Shown: positions 5,068 to 5,069 of the stretch, in pieces
How the letters are laid out: every line of letters begins with the position of its first letter
Position numbering within the stretch: the stretch's first letter is position 1
Source: Globobulimina sp.
Taxonomy: Eukaryota; Foraminifera; Rotaliida
Assembly: GCA_003354225.1 (NCBI GenBank)
Contig: PIVH01000744.1
Coordinates: 1-5,069, forward strand
Reading direction: 5' to 3'
DNA length: 5,069 bases
The notes under the pieces: generated by a model
The model's input: the letters and a program-made list of their open reading frames with translations, nothing else
Databases searched by the model: none
What the model was told of the DNA's origin: nothing
Position numbers and translations under genes: made by a program

Positions 5068-5069
5068 CA

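Larger units (their letters stand above)
4787..5069. other. AT-rich 3' flank of the coiled-coil gene
   Basis: No gene seen. It contains the hairpins at 4925-4940 and 5044-5067, a weaker AGAGC/GCTCT pair at 4822-4839, a run of seven C in CTCCCCCCCTG near 5023-5030, and a run of nine A near 5036-5044. No AATAAA is seen after the stop. Confidence 0.5.

Noticed and set aside
1-5069. Prokaryotic operon or defence locus
   Set aside because: Introns, divergent and widely spaced genes, a signal-peptide lectin with an NPT stalk and nuclear-localisation-like signals all point to a eukaryote; no defence-system genes are present.

Overview
The window looks like nuclear DNA of an AT-rich microbial eukaryote. 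The main reasons are two short GT-AG introns that can be placed by eye in a C-type lectin gene, a probable third in a neighbouring gene, a signal-peptide/stalk/transmembrane lectin, a protein with nuclear-localisation-like basic runs, Asn-rich low complexity, and no Shine-Dalgarno or operon layout. NPT-type stalks behind lectin-like domains are common in several protist groups (stramenopiles, rhizarians and others), but I cannot name the lineage. All reading frames fit the standard code.

Layout. Bases 1-175 are the 3' flank of the first gene, with a GT-rich tract, an imperfect stem-loop and a short GC-rich island. Bases 176-1224 (minus) encode an extended short-chain dehydrogenase/reductase (SDR)-like NAD(P)-binding protein that lacks the usual Tyr-x-x-x-Lys catalytic pair; its C-terminus probably comes from an exon behind a 50-bp intron. 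A 74-bp gap separates it head-to-head from a plus-strand gene at 1299-3115. That gene is split by a 50-bp and a 57-bp intron and encodes a 569-residue single-pass membrane lectin: signal peptide, C-type lectin domain with EPN and WND sugar/calcium motifs, NPT-repeat stalk, transmembrane helix, and a cytoplasmic tail rich in Met/Asn and Asp. Bases 3116-3757 hold no certain gene but carry three unrelated tandem repeat families, a 47-codon small ORF with a hydrophobic core, and a TATA-like box. Bases 3758-4786 (plus) encode an unrecognised 342-residue coiled-coil, basic, probably nuclear protein. Bases 4787-5069 are AT-rich flank with small hairpins.

The lectin and SDR genes may share a bidirectional promoter. 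A joint role (for example SDR-dependent sugar metabolism and glycan recognition) is only a guess from adjacency. The best-supported discoveries are the intron structure, which restores a textbook lectin fold across a frameshift, the in-frame second intron whose retention or alternative acceptor would change lectin topology, and the substituted SDR active site. I see no mobile element, CRISPR array, RNA gene or defence system.
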